From positions 1-64,000 of the forward strand of contig JAMCQP010000026.1 in the NCBI GenBank assembly GCA_023381695.1: a DNA stretch of 64,000 nt. The letters run 5' to 3'. A program made the translations under genes and the position numbers. Positions within the stretch are counted from its first letter, which is position 1; every line of letters begins with the position of its first letter. Origin of the DNA: Bacillota bacterium (GTDB lineage Bacteria > Bacillota > UBA5301 > JAMCQP01). Below are positions 31,159 to 41,240 of this stretch, in pieces. The notes below the pieces were generated by a model, which ran no database searches, had not been told where the DNA came from, and worked only from the letters and a program-made list of their open reading frames with translations.

Positions 31159-31941
31159 TTAATTTGAAACCGGATTGAAATAAAGAACCGTGCTCGAGAT
31201 GATATTCAGGCAGGCGTGGGCGACAATACAGGCCACCAGCGACCCACGCCGCTCGTAGAGATGCGCCAGGAAAAGTCCCACCAAAAACACTGGCAAGAAC
31301 ATGGCGATGTACCCATGCGCGCCGCCGAAGAGCAATGCCGTGCCCAGTTTTGCCATGCGGCCGCCCCAGTGATCCTTGAAGACCTCGTAAGTAAACCCCC
31401 TGAAGAAGATCTCTTCGGCAACCGGCGCCACCAGGTTCACCAGCACCAGGATCCCCACCAACTGCCACCCCGGTTGCCCCGGCGAAAGCAGGCCCTGCAA
31501 GATCCCTTCTTCCCGGGCCACCAGCCGGCCGGCCGTCTCCTGGCTGGTAAAGAGCCCCAGGAGAAGGACGCTCAGATAACCAGCAACCATGTTCACCAGG
31601 ACCAGGGAGGCGCCGGAGAAGAGCCCCACGCCGGCCTCCTTCCACCACCGGCGCGGCAGGATCCCGATAGCCGACACCGGCCTCCCATAGCCGTAAGCCA
31701 CCGAGGCAACCGTCAACCCGGCGAAGCCAAAACTCCGGGCGTAAAGCCCGATCAGGAGTTCAGCCCGGCGAACCCCGGCCAGGATCCGCGACCCCGGAAC
31801 CGCTTGCTCAACCACAAAACCCGTCAGCCAGGTGGTCAGACCCGGCAGGATAAACATCGCCATCAGAAAGATCGCCAGAACGTCCAGGATCCGCCCATCC
31901 GGCAACCCCGGCCCGCCGGCGTTGGTTTCCCCGTCAGACAT
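31159..31941 (-). CDS. CPBP family intramembrane metalloprotease
   Basis: 'VAPVAEEIFFRGFTYEVF', 'ALLFGGAHGYIAMFLPVFLVGLFLAHLYER'. Confidence 0.88.
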   Translation of the reverse strand: MSDGETNAGGPGLPDGRILDVLAIFLMAMFILPGLTTWLTGFVVEQAVPGSRILAGVRRAELLIGLYARSFGFAGLTVASVAYGYGRPVSAIGILPRRWWKEAGVGLFSGASLVLVNMVAGYLSVLLLGLFTSQETAGRLVAREEGILQGLLSPGQPGWQLVGILVLVNLVAPVAEEIFFRGFTYEVFKDHWGGRMAKLGTALLFGGAHGYIAMFLPVFLVGLFLAHLYERRGSLVACIVAHACLNIISSTVLYFNPVSN

Positions 31942-32021
31942 CGCGCCGCCTCCCGCCGCAAGCTAACCCGTTTCCTGCTTTCCAGCAGGTACTGGCTATA
32001 CTTATTCGCGTCAGGCCGTAA

Positions 32022-33554
<1,533 letters not shown>

Positions 33555-34550
33555 TCAAAGTCCTGGCGGGCGCCGCGCGCCCAGGAATTTTTCGGCGAAA
33601 TAAGGCTCGCCCAGGCGGCTGATGACCACCCCGGATCTGGTTGATTTGGCATTGATGAAAAACCCGTCTCCCAGGTAGATCCCCACGTGGGTCGGACCCG
33701 GCCCGTAGGTGGAAAAGAAGACCAGGTCGCCGGGGCGCATCTCCTCCCGCTTAACCGGAACGGCTGCCTTAAACTGCGGCGCCGCGTCCCGGGGAAGGAT
33801 GACCCCGTTCAACCAGAACGCGGTGTAGGTGAAACCAGAACAGTCAAACCCCCGCGGGCTCATGCCACCCCAGACGTAGTCGGCGCCCAGCCACAGCCTC
33901 GCGGTGGCGATCACCCGATCCACCAGGGATGAGCCAGGTTTTCCGAACTGCAAATGCTTACCCTGATCCGTGAAGGATACCTCCGAAGGCACAAGTTGCG
34001 CCGCGGATCCGGCCACCCATCCTATTCTGCCGTCTGGCAAGGAAACATTGTACCAGGCGGCGTTACCCTCTCCACTATTTTGCCTGTTTCCGTCTCCGCC
34101 TTCTCCCATGAGCCCCACGCGGCTTCCAATAGGCAAACTCTCCACCACCGCGCCGTCTCCAGCGGGCCTGGCGCGCACCGGGGTGAAACTGTCGGTCACC
34201 ACTGCCACCTTCTGAAATGCCCGCCAGTACTTTGCCACATCCGGCACCGGCACCACGTCCGTCTTTTTGATCCAGCCCGGGTAATCCCCTTGCGCCGGGA
34301 TCTTGACCCGCCACCAATCTCCCTCTTCGCCCTCAATCTCCACCGGGGTGCCCATGATCGCCTGGGTGACCCGTTCGGACTGCACAGCGGCCTGTGTCCG
34401 CGCATCCGCCACCGGGGTGGAAATCAGCCCATAAGCTGGCCTGGCAGGTCTCTCGGCTCCCGTCGCCGGGGCAATGATCAGGCCCATTCCGGCCAATGCC
34501 AGGAGCAATGCCGCCAGATATATCCTCAAGAAAGCTTCCCGTTTCGTCAC
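33555..34550 (-). CDS. C40 family (NlpC/P60) peptidase with SH3-like domains
   Basis: 'GMSPRGFDCSGFTYTAF...MRPGDLVFFSTYGPGPTHVGIYLGDGFFINA'. Confidence 0.9.
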   Translation of the reverse strand: MTKREAFLRIYLAALLLALAGMGLIIAPATGAERPARPAYGLISTPVADARTQAAVQSERVTQAIMGTPVEIEGEEGDWWRVKIPAQGDYPGWIKKTDVVPVPDVAKYWRAFQKVAVVTDSFTPVRARPAGDGAVVESLPIGSRVGLMGEGGDGNRQNSGEGNAAWYNVSLPDGRIGWVAGSAAQLVPSEVSFTDQGKHLQFGKPGSSLVDRVIATARLWLGADYVWGGMSPRGFDCSGFTYTAFWLNGVILPRDAAPQFKAAVPVKREEMRPGDLVFFSTYGPGPTHVGIYLGDGFFINAKSTRSGVVISRLGEPYFAEKFLGARRPPGL

Positions 34551-34697
34551 CGCTCTACCACCTTCCGCCGCGGCGGCCTGTTTGAATGTTAATTAGCCAC
34601 GACCCGGCATGATTCCTTCCCGAGATCACTGGCAATATGCAACGCCCCTGGCAGAAGGTTGGCATCCCGGCCCCTCCCCGCGGATGGGCAAAAAAAG

Positions 34698-34718
34698 AAG
34701 GGCAAATGCCCTTCTTGA
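34698..34718. terminator. hairpin at the left edge of the low-GC island
   Basis: AAGAAGGGCAAATGCCCTTCTT with A-run on the plus side. Confidence 0.65.
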
Positions 34719-34792
34719 ATTTCATGAATGTATTGTTTGGTTAATTTAGATGCAGGCTGTTATGCAATTAAAATTATCTGATTTTGTGGCTG

Positions 34793-35082
34793 TTACAGTA
34801 TATTTTCATATTTCTGTGTGCCATAGAGCAGGCGCATAATAACAACCTGTTTTTCTACCTCGTCAATCAGATGAAAAACAATATAGTTTTTAACAATCAG
34901 CTTGCGGTAGTCACGTCTTCTAAGAATATCATCCTTAACAGGGCTGCCCGAATAAGGACATTTCTTGAGTCGCATGTGGATGTTTCAATATCATCCATCA
35001 GATCATCGGCAGCTTTTGGAGTAACCAGGTGTTCTGAAATATACATGTACATCCCATCTAAATCATCCTCGGCGATTGGTTA
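34793..35082 (-). pseudogene. ParE/RelE-family toxin remnant
   Basis: 'GSPVKDDILRRRDYRKLIVKNYIVFHLIDEVEKQVVIMRLLYGTQKYENIL'; upstream part 'AEDDLDGMYMYISEHLVTPKAADDLMDDIETS' is in another frame and preceded by an in-frame stop. Confidence 0.75.
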
Positions 35083-35100
35083 AATGCTGTTTCCAATTTT

Positions 35101-35526
35101 TTATTCATTCAATCTCTTAACAATTGGATGATCATTATTAAGTTCAAGTAAATCCCAAAGGTTACCATATAAATCTTTGAATACAGCTACCATTCCATAT
35201 GATTCCTTCTTTGGCTCTCTAACAAACTCAATTCCTTTAGAAATCATATTGTTATAATCTCTCCAGAAGTCGTCTGAGTTAAGAAATAGAAATACCCTTC
35301 CTCCCGTTTGGGAACCTATATACATTTCTTGTTCGGGTTTAGAAGCTCTTGCAAGGAGAAGTGTAGTTTCTGTTGAGCCTGGAGGAGCAACAACTACCCA
35401 ACGCTTATCTTGTTCTGGTTGATATGTATCTTCTATCAATATAAAATTGAGTTTGTTTGTATAAAAATCTATAGCTTCATCATAATCCCGTACGACTAAA
35501 GCGATATGAACTATTGACTGCTTCAT
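35101..35526 (-). CDS. VOC (glyoxalase/bleomycin resistance) family protein
   Basis: 'IVHIALVVRDYDEAIDFYTNKLNF...FKDLYGNLWDLLE'. Confidence 0.9.
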   Translation of the reverse strand: MKQSIVHIALVVRDYDEAIDFYTNKLNFILIEDTYQPEQDKRWVVVAPPGSTETTLLLARASKPEQEMYIGSQTGGRVFLFLNSDDFWRDYNNMISKGIEFVREPKKESYGMVAVFKDLYGNLWDLLELNNDHPIVKRLNE

Positions 35527-35564
35527 TTTAGTAATATCCCCCCCATTTTTGAAAATCATGACAT

Positions 35565-37355
35565 TTGGAACCAAATTGTACTGAAAAGGCGGATGTGCTC
35601 TATTCGTTCTGGGTAAAAGTATTGCCCTGCCCAGAATGTGGCACCAAAGTTGACCTTTTTACTTCAAGAATTTTTTCAAAAGCAGTTTACACCGACCGCG
35701 ATCCTCTTGGCCATGCCACTTGCCACAATGTGGAGCTATTAGCATACTACCGGATGTTCGGAAAGAGGCGGCTACCTGTTCTGCTTGTGGCCATTCCTAT
35801 AACCCTCACAAAGGATCTGCGACGGCAAGTTCATTCACTTGCCCCACTTGTGGAAGCACCCATCGAATTGTAGAAGTGGTTCGCCAAATTGGCCACGTCC
35901 CTGAACATCGTCTTTACGCTCTTGACTACAAATGCGCTCGGCATGGACGTCACTACAAAACCCAGACACAGGAAGACCTTGATCTTTTTACCAAAGCTAA
36001 GCAACAATTGCAGACCGAAGATAATCTTATTCCGAAGGCGGAAATTCCAGATGGTTATAACACACGTCAAATACTGAATTTTAACTACCGTTATTGGAGC
36101 GATTGTTTCAATGAGCGACAGCTTTACGCTTTATCAACGCTCATTAAAGGAATACTTGGGCTCCCCCCAGAAGTATCTGACAAAAATACCAAAGAATTTC
36201 TGATTTTGCTCTTGTCGTCTTGTTTGGAGTTTAATAATATGTTTTGTTCTTTTAAAGGTCGGGGGACAGGGGCTGTCCGTCACATGTTCAGTCATCATGT
36301 GCTGTCCCCGGAAAAAGTACCCCTTGAAAACAACCTTTGGGGGACCCCGGAAAGTAGTGGTTCTTTCAGCACACTTTATTATTCAAAGTTGCGAAAAGCA
36401 AAAGAGTGGTGTTTACGTCCGGTTGAGCGAATAATTAACGGTGGTAAAGAAAAGGAATTGATAGCTCCACCCTTAGATAAACCCATAGAAGCGCGGTTTG
36501 CCCACTCCTGGGTTGAACTGGTTAATACCGATGCTAATGCCATTGTCCGTTGCGCAAGTTCAACTAGTTTGGTTTACATACCCGATCAACAAGTTGACGC
36601 CGTGATCACCGACCCACCTTATTTTGATAATGTTAACTATAGCGAGTTGGCCGATTTCTTTTATGCATGGCTCGGCCTTGTTTTGAAAGACTATCCGGAG
36701 TTTCAAGGGGAAAATACCAGGCACGAGGAAGAGGCTATCGTTAACCTTACACAGGGAAAAACGCCCGACTTTTACCAAGACATGCTTTTTAGAGTGTTTC
36801 GGGAAGCCCATAGGGTACTAAAAGATGAGGGCGCCTTAGTCTTTACTTTTCACCATGCGACTGACGATGCCTGGATCAGGGTCTTTAAAGCTATACAGGA
36901 TGCTGGTTTTTACTGTGCAGCAGCGTGGCCAATACAGGGCGAAATGTCCGTTGGGGTGCCGTTGCTCGGCAAAAAGAACGCCATCGAGCATGATATGATA
37001 CTGGTTTGCCGGAAATGGCCGCCTCCCAATCTTAGCTTTTCAAGGTGGGACCAAGTATTTACGAGGATTTTAGTAGAGACCGATTCATTGTCTCAACGGA
37101 CTTTATAACGCGGATACGAATATCTCCCCAAATAACCGGTTGGTTATTGCCGCAGGAACATGGTTAAAATATTTCAGCCAGTACCATCAGAAATTCTGGG
37201 AAGACGAACCCCTTAAAAGTGCCGAAGAAACACTTTCTCTTGTGAGTCTTGTCGCGTTGAAAACATTGGCTCCCACAAAAGACCATAGGGTTTCAATTCC
37301 TGACGAGGCCAATGCATTTGTCATGTATGGCCAGGGGTCCCTATTTCCATCTTAA
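35565..37355 (+). pseudogene. decayed DUF1156-type DNA methylase (N-terminally truncated, frameshifted)
   Basis: Zn-ribbon 'CPECGTKVDLF', then frame change at about 35717 to 'CPQCGAIS...'; 'DAVITDPPYFDNVNYSELADFFYAWL'; C-terminal piece 'LYNADTNISPNNRLVIAAGTWLKYF' in a third ORF. Confidence 0.75.
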
Positions 37356-37364
37356 AGCGTTTGC

Positions 37365-38149
37365 CTAACGTACCCTTATTGTAATCCTAAACTTTCCGCG
37401 GGGTTGAGTGGTTCTAACTCTCTGTTTGGGTTTTGGAAAAGGATCAACTATGTCCGCTATCTTCCATCCAGAAGGAATGTCTTTGGCCTTTCTATATGCC
37501 AAGAAGTTTCTTCGCTCCCCGTTAGTGGTGGTGCGGCTAATACGGTACACTAACTTAACTCTTGCTTCCGCGTTTGATAAATCAACACCACTTATTAACG
37601 TGCAAGAGTGATCCAGTATTACCGCACCCAAAGGTCAAAATCATCATTTAAGATATTACCATCGCACAAAGTCAAAGAGCTTATAATAAATTCCTCTTTT
37701 TCGGTTTGTTCTTGGCAAACAAAAAGATAAAAACCCCTAACATTAATAGGCCGGTCTTCTAAATCGTATATACGAACAGTACCGCAGGGTGGAGTAGTGT
37801 TGTAATCCATGCCCGTAGGTCTTGCTATTCGGCCATTCGAACGTTCTAATTTTTTTACCTCCACAGCTACCATTTTGGAAAGATCCCCACTTAATGAATT
37901 ACGTGGAACATCTTCGCATTCGTTCCGGCGGTAAATTACAAAATCAGGGCTTGTCAGCGGGCCGGAAGATTTCTGGCACTCAGCATCGTTGAGCCTGGCT
38001 TTTAGGACTTCCGTAATATACACATCCAGTGGGTCGTCTTGTGTATTTCCTTTTTTCCGGAGCGTAAATGGCTTGGGCGAACCATCATTATTGAAGAATG
38101 CATCCCTCAAAGCCAGGAAGGTTTCAACAGTTAGATCTGGCAAAGGCAT
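37365..38149 (-). pseudogene. type II restriction-type PD-(D/E)xK nuclease, split into two ORFs
   Basis: ORF 37619-38149 has 'SPDFVIYRR...KMVAVEVKKLERSNGRIARPTGMDYNTTPPCGTVRIYD' and stops after 'DDFDLWVR'; ORF 37365-37631 continues 'LDHSCTLISGVDL...DPFPKPKQRVRTTQPRGKFR' in another frame. Confidence 0.65.
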
Positions 38150-38192
38150 ATAAACATCTCCTCAGGTATTTTGTTTATGTACTGATTCGTGT

Positions 38193-38226
38193 AAAAAACA
38201 AACCCACTACTTAATGGTGGGTTTGT
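38193..38226 (-). terminator. intrinsic terminator after tRNA-Arg
   Basis: ACAAACCCACCA-ttaag-TAGTGGGTTTGT then TTTTTT on minus strand. Confidence 0.85.
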
Positions 38227-38272
38227 CAAACAATATGGCTTGAGGGCTCTCAGCCCTCCCTCTACTCAAAAA

Positions 38273-38348
38273 TGGTGCGCCTAGAGGGACTCGAACCCCC
38301 GCTCCCGGCTCCGGAGGCCGGTGCTCTAATCCACTGAGCTATAGGCGC
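38273..38348 (-). tRNA. tRNA-Arg (CCG)
   Basis: GCGCCTATAGCTCAG... loop CTCCGGA, encoded CCA. Confidence 0.95.
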
Positions 38349-38434
38349 AAATCGTATTTTTTATTATACTACAAGTATAGCCTTTCCGCAAGTGGAAAGA
38401 TCTGCGTACCGCGTGTACGAGCACATATCAGTCG

Positions 38435-39247
38435 TCAGAATGCGGGGACCACGGCGCCTTTGTACTTCTCTTCGAGGAACTTCTTGACCTCGGGGCCGTT
38501 CAGAGCCTTGGCCAGGGCTTTCAAGGCCGGTTTATCCTTGTCGGCCACCCGGACCGCCAGGACGTTGGCGTACGGCGACTCGCCGGCTTCCATCACCAGC
38601 GCGTCCCTGGCCGGCACCAGCCTGGCTTCCAGGGCATAGTTGGTGTTGATCACCGCCAGATCCACATCCGCCAGCGCGCGCGGGAGCTGAGCCGCTTCCA
38701 ATTCCTTGAATTGCAGATTTTTAGGGTTCCGGGCGATATCGAAGACCGTGGCCGCCAGCCCGGCGCCCTTCTTGAGCTCGATCAGCCTGGCCTTTTGCAG
38801 GAGCAGAAGCGCCCGCCCGCCATTGGTCGGGTCGTTGGGGATGGCCACGATCGCCTTATTCTTTAGTTCATTCAGCTTCGTGATCTTCTGGGAGTAGACC
38901 CCCATCGGTTCCACATGTACTTTGGCGATGTAGGTCAACTGCAGCTTGTGATCCTTGGAGAACGCCTCCAGGTAAGGTACGTGCTGGAAGAAGTTGGCGT
39001 CCAGATCGCCGCTGGCCAGAGCCAGGTTGGGCTGAACATAGTCAGTGAATTCCACGACCTCAAGCTTGATCCCCTGTTTGGCCAGGAGAGGCTTGACCAC
39101 CTCCAGAATCTCCGCGTGGGGAACCGGGGTGGCGCCCACCTTGAGCACCGTCTCCGCGGCGCCGGCGGCCCCCGTAAACCCCGCAACCGCTGCCACTACC
39201 AGGGCAAGGACCAGTAACCTGGCCGTCAAACCTTGAAACTTTTTCAT
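38435..39247 (-). CDS. metQ: methionine ABC transporter substrate-binding protein (NlpA/MetQ family)
   Basis: 'LKVGATPVPHAEILEVVKPLLAKQGIKLEVVEFTDYVQPNLALASGDLDANFFQH'. Confidence 0.92.
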   Translation of the reverse strand: MKKFQGLTARLLVLALVVAAVAGFTGAAGAAETVLKVGATPVPHAEILEVVKPLLAKQGIKLEVVEFTDYVQPNLALASGDLDANFFQHVPYLEAFSKDHKLQLTYIAKVHVEPMGVYSQKITKLNELKNKAIVAIPNDPTNGGRALLLLQKARLIELKKGAGLAATVFDIARNPKNLQFKELEAAQLPRALADVDLAVINTNYALEARLVPARDALVMEAGESPYANVLAVRVADKDKPALKALAKALNGPEVKKFLEEKYKGAVVPAF

Positions 39248-39328
39248 GACCTTTCCTCCTCGACTGCTCGTTTTGTCTTCTTGCACCTTATTTTCCGTAT
39301 TCCACCGCTCCTCAGCTTCTACTACTTC

Positions 39329-39985
39329 CTACCGCTTATCCAGACGCCTGGCCGCCCGGTCGCCGAAGCTCTGGATCACCTGCACCACTGCGATCAGGAT
39401 CACCACCGTGGCCACCATGATGTCCCCGCGGAAACGCTGGTACCCGTACCGAACCGCCAGATCGCCCAGACCACCTCCTCCCACCGCGCCGGCCATGGCG
39501 GAATATCCAATAAGGCTTACGGTGGTAATGGTGACCCCCAGCACCAGGCCGGGCATCGCCTCCGGGAGCAACACCTTCCGGATGATCTGCCACGGCGTGG
39601 CTCCCATGGCCTGGGCGGCTTCGATCACCCCGCGGTCAACCTCCTGGAGAGCGCTCTCCACCAGGCGTGCCACAAAAGGGATGGCCGCCACCGTGAGAGG
39701 AACCATGGCGGCGGTGGTCCCGATGGAGGTGCCCACCACCAGGCGGGTGAAGGGAATGATGGCCACCATCAGGATGATGAAAGGCACCGAACGTCCCACG
39801 TTGACCACCCAACCCAAAACCTTGTTCAAAAGCGGCCGCTCCAGAATATGCCGCGGCCCCGTCACCACCAGCAGCACTCCCAGCGGGATTCCGAAGAGCA
39901 CCGAGAGCGCCACCGACACCCCCACCATATAGATCGTCTCCAGGAGGGCTTCAGCCAGTATACTCAAGGTAAGCTGGCTCCACAT
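39329..39985 (-). CDS. metI: methionine ABC transporter permease
   Basis: '[25 protein letters not shown]...[27 protein letters not shown]'. Confidence 0.92.
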   Translation of the reverse strand: MWSQLTLSILAEALLETIYMVGVSVALSVLFGIPLGVLLVVTGPRHILERPLLNKVLGWVVNVGRSVPFIILMVAIIPFTRLVVGTSIGTTAAMVPLTVAAIPFVARLVESALQEVDRGVIEAAQAMGATPWQIIRKVLLPEAMPGLVLGVTITTVSLIGYSAMAGAVGGGGLGDLAVRYGYQRFRGDIMVATVVILIAVVQVIQSFGDRAARRLDKR

Positions 39986-41012
39986 GCCTGAGCACCTCGC
40001 ATTCCAGACCGAGTTCCTTCAAATGTTCAATCCCCTTTTTTACCGTGCCGTTCTTCCCCGTCAACTCCACCACCAGCATCCCGAAGGGTATCTCCTTGAA
40101 ATGGTCGATCTTCCCGTAAAGGATGTTGGCGTCCAGGTCAAATTCCCGGACCAACGATGAGATAATGGGTTTACCGGCGGCCTCTCCCACAAACGAGATC
40201 CGGACAATCTCCCCCTCAAACCCCCGGTTGGCCAGCACCAGCCGGTGGGTGCGCACCTCCTCGGGAATCTCGCTCTGCATGACGCCCTTGATGAATTCCC
40301 GGGCCGTCCTGGTTCTGGTGTTGGTGAAGACCTCCCGGACCGGCCCCTGTTCGATGATCACCCCATCTTCAATGACGGCCACCGTGTCGCAGATCTCCTT
40401 GATCACGTTCATCTCGTGGGTGATGAGCATGATGGTGAGCCCGAGCTGTTTGTTGATCTCCCGCAAAAGTTCCAGGATGGAAGCGGTGGTCTGCGGATCC
40501 AGCGCCGAGGTGGCCTCATCGGAGAGCAACACCTTCGGCCGGTTGGCCAGGGCCCTGGCGATCCCCACCCTCTGCTTCTGGCCGCCGGAAAGCTGCGCCG
40601 GAAAGGCGCCGGCTTTTTCAGCCAATCCCACCATCTCCAGAAGTTCCATCACCCGCCGGCGAATCTCCGGGCGGGGAACGCCGGCGATCTCCAGCGGGAA
40701 CGCCACATTGCCAAAGACCGTCCGGGAGGAGAGCAGGTTGAAATGCTGAAAGATCATGCCGATCTCCCGGCGCGCCGCGCGCAGATCCTTTTCGCCCAGC
40801 CTGGTGACATCCTGATCCCCGATATAGACCGAACCGCTCTGGGGCCGTTCCAGCATGTTGATGCAACGGATCAGGGTGCTCTTTCCGGCCCCGCTTAAAC
40901 CGATGATCCCGAAGATCTCGCCTTCGGCGACCTCCAGGCTGACGCCCTTCAAGGCTTCCACCCTGGCGCCTCCGTTGTCGAAGACCTTGGTTACATTTAC
41001 AATCCTGATCAT
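39951..41012 (-). CDS. metN: methionine ABC transporter ATP-binding protein
   Basis: Walker A '[15 protein letters not shown]', '[15 protein letters not shown]', C-terminal NIL domain. Confidence 0.94.
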   Translation of the reverse strand: MIRIVNVTKVFDNGGARVEALKGVSLEVAEGEIFGIIGLSGAGKSTLIRCINMLERPQSGSVYIGDQDVTRLGEKDLRAARREIGMIFQHFNLLSSRTVFGNVAFPLEIAGVPRPEIRRRVMELLEMVGLAEKAGAFPAQLSGGQKQRVGIARALANRPKVLLSDEATSALDPQTTASILELLREINKQLGLTIMLITHEMNVIKEICDTVAVIEDGVIIEQGPVREVFTNTRTRTAREFIKGVMQSEIPEEVRTHRLVLANRGFEGEIVRISFVGEAAGKPIISSLVREFDLDANILYGKIDHFKEIPFGMLVVELTGKNGTVKKGIEHLKELGLECEVLRHVEPAYLEYTG

Positions 41013-41066
41013 AAATCAAAAGCCCCTCCTTATCCACGATAAGAAGAGGCAATACGGCACTTCCTC

Positions 41067-41178
41067 CTCTTATCTTCCAGAACCAAAAGGTCCTGCAGGA
41101 ATTGGCACCTTTCCAGTATGCCATACTGGCCGTTGCCGGGCTTCATCGGGCCTGTCCCTCTGCCTCTCTGGATAAGAG
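41067..41178 (-). ncRNA. SAM-I (S-box) riboswitch upstream of metN
   Basis: CTCTTATCCAGAGAGGCAGAGGGACAGGCCCGATGAAGCCCGGCAACGG...AAAGGTGCCAATTCCTGCAG...GATAAGAG. Confidence 0.95.
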
Positions 41179-41240
41179 CACCGCCTGGCGGTGTAATATT
41201 GGTATGTTGAATGTTATTTTAACACAGGGCCTCAACCCTG

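Noticed and set aside
34600-34780. att-like repeat of the tRNA-Arg 3' end at the far side of the island
   Set aside because: Looked for tggtgcgcctagagggactcgaac; no convincing match seen.
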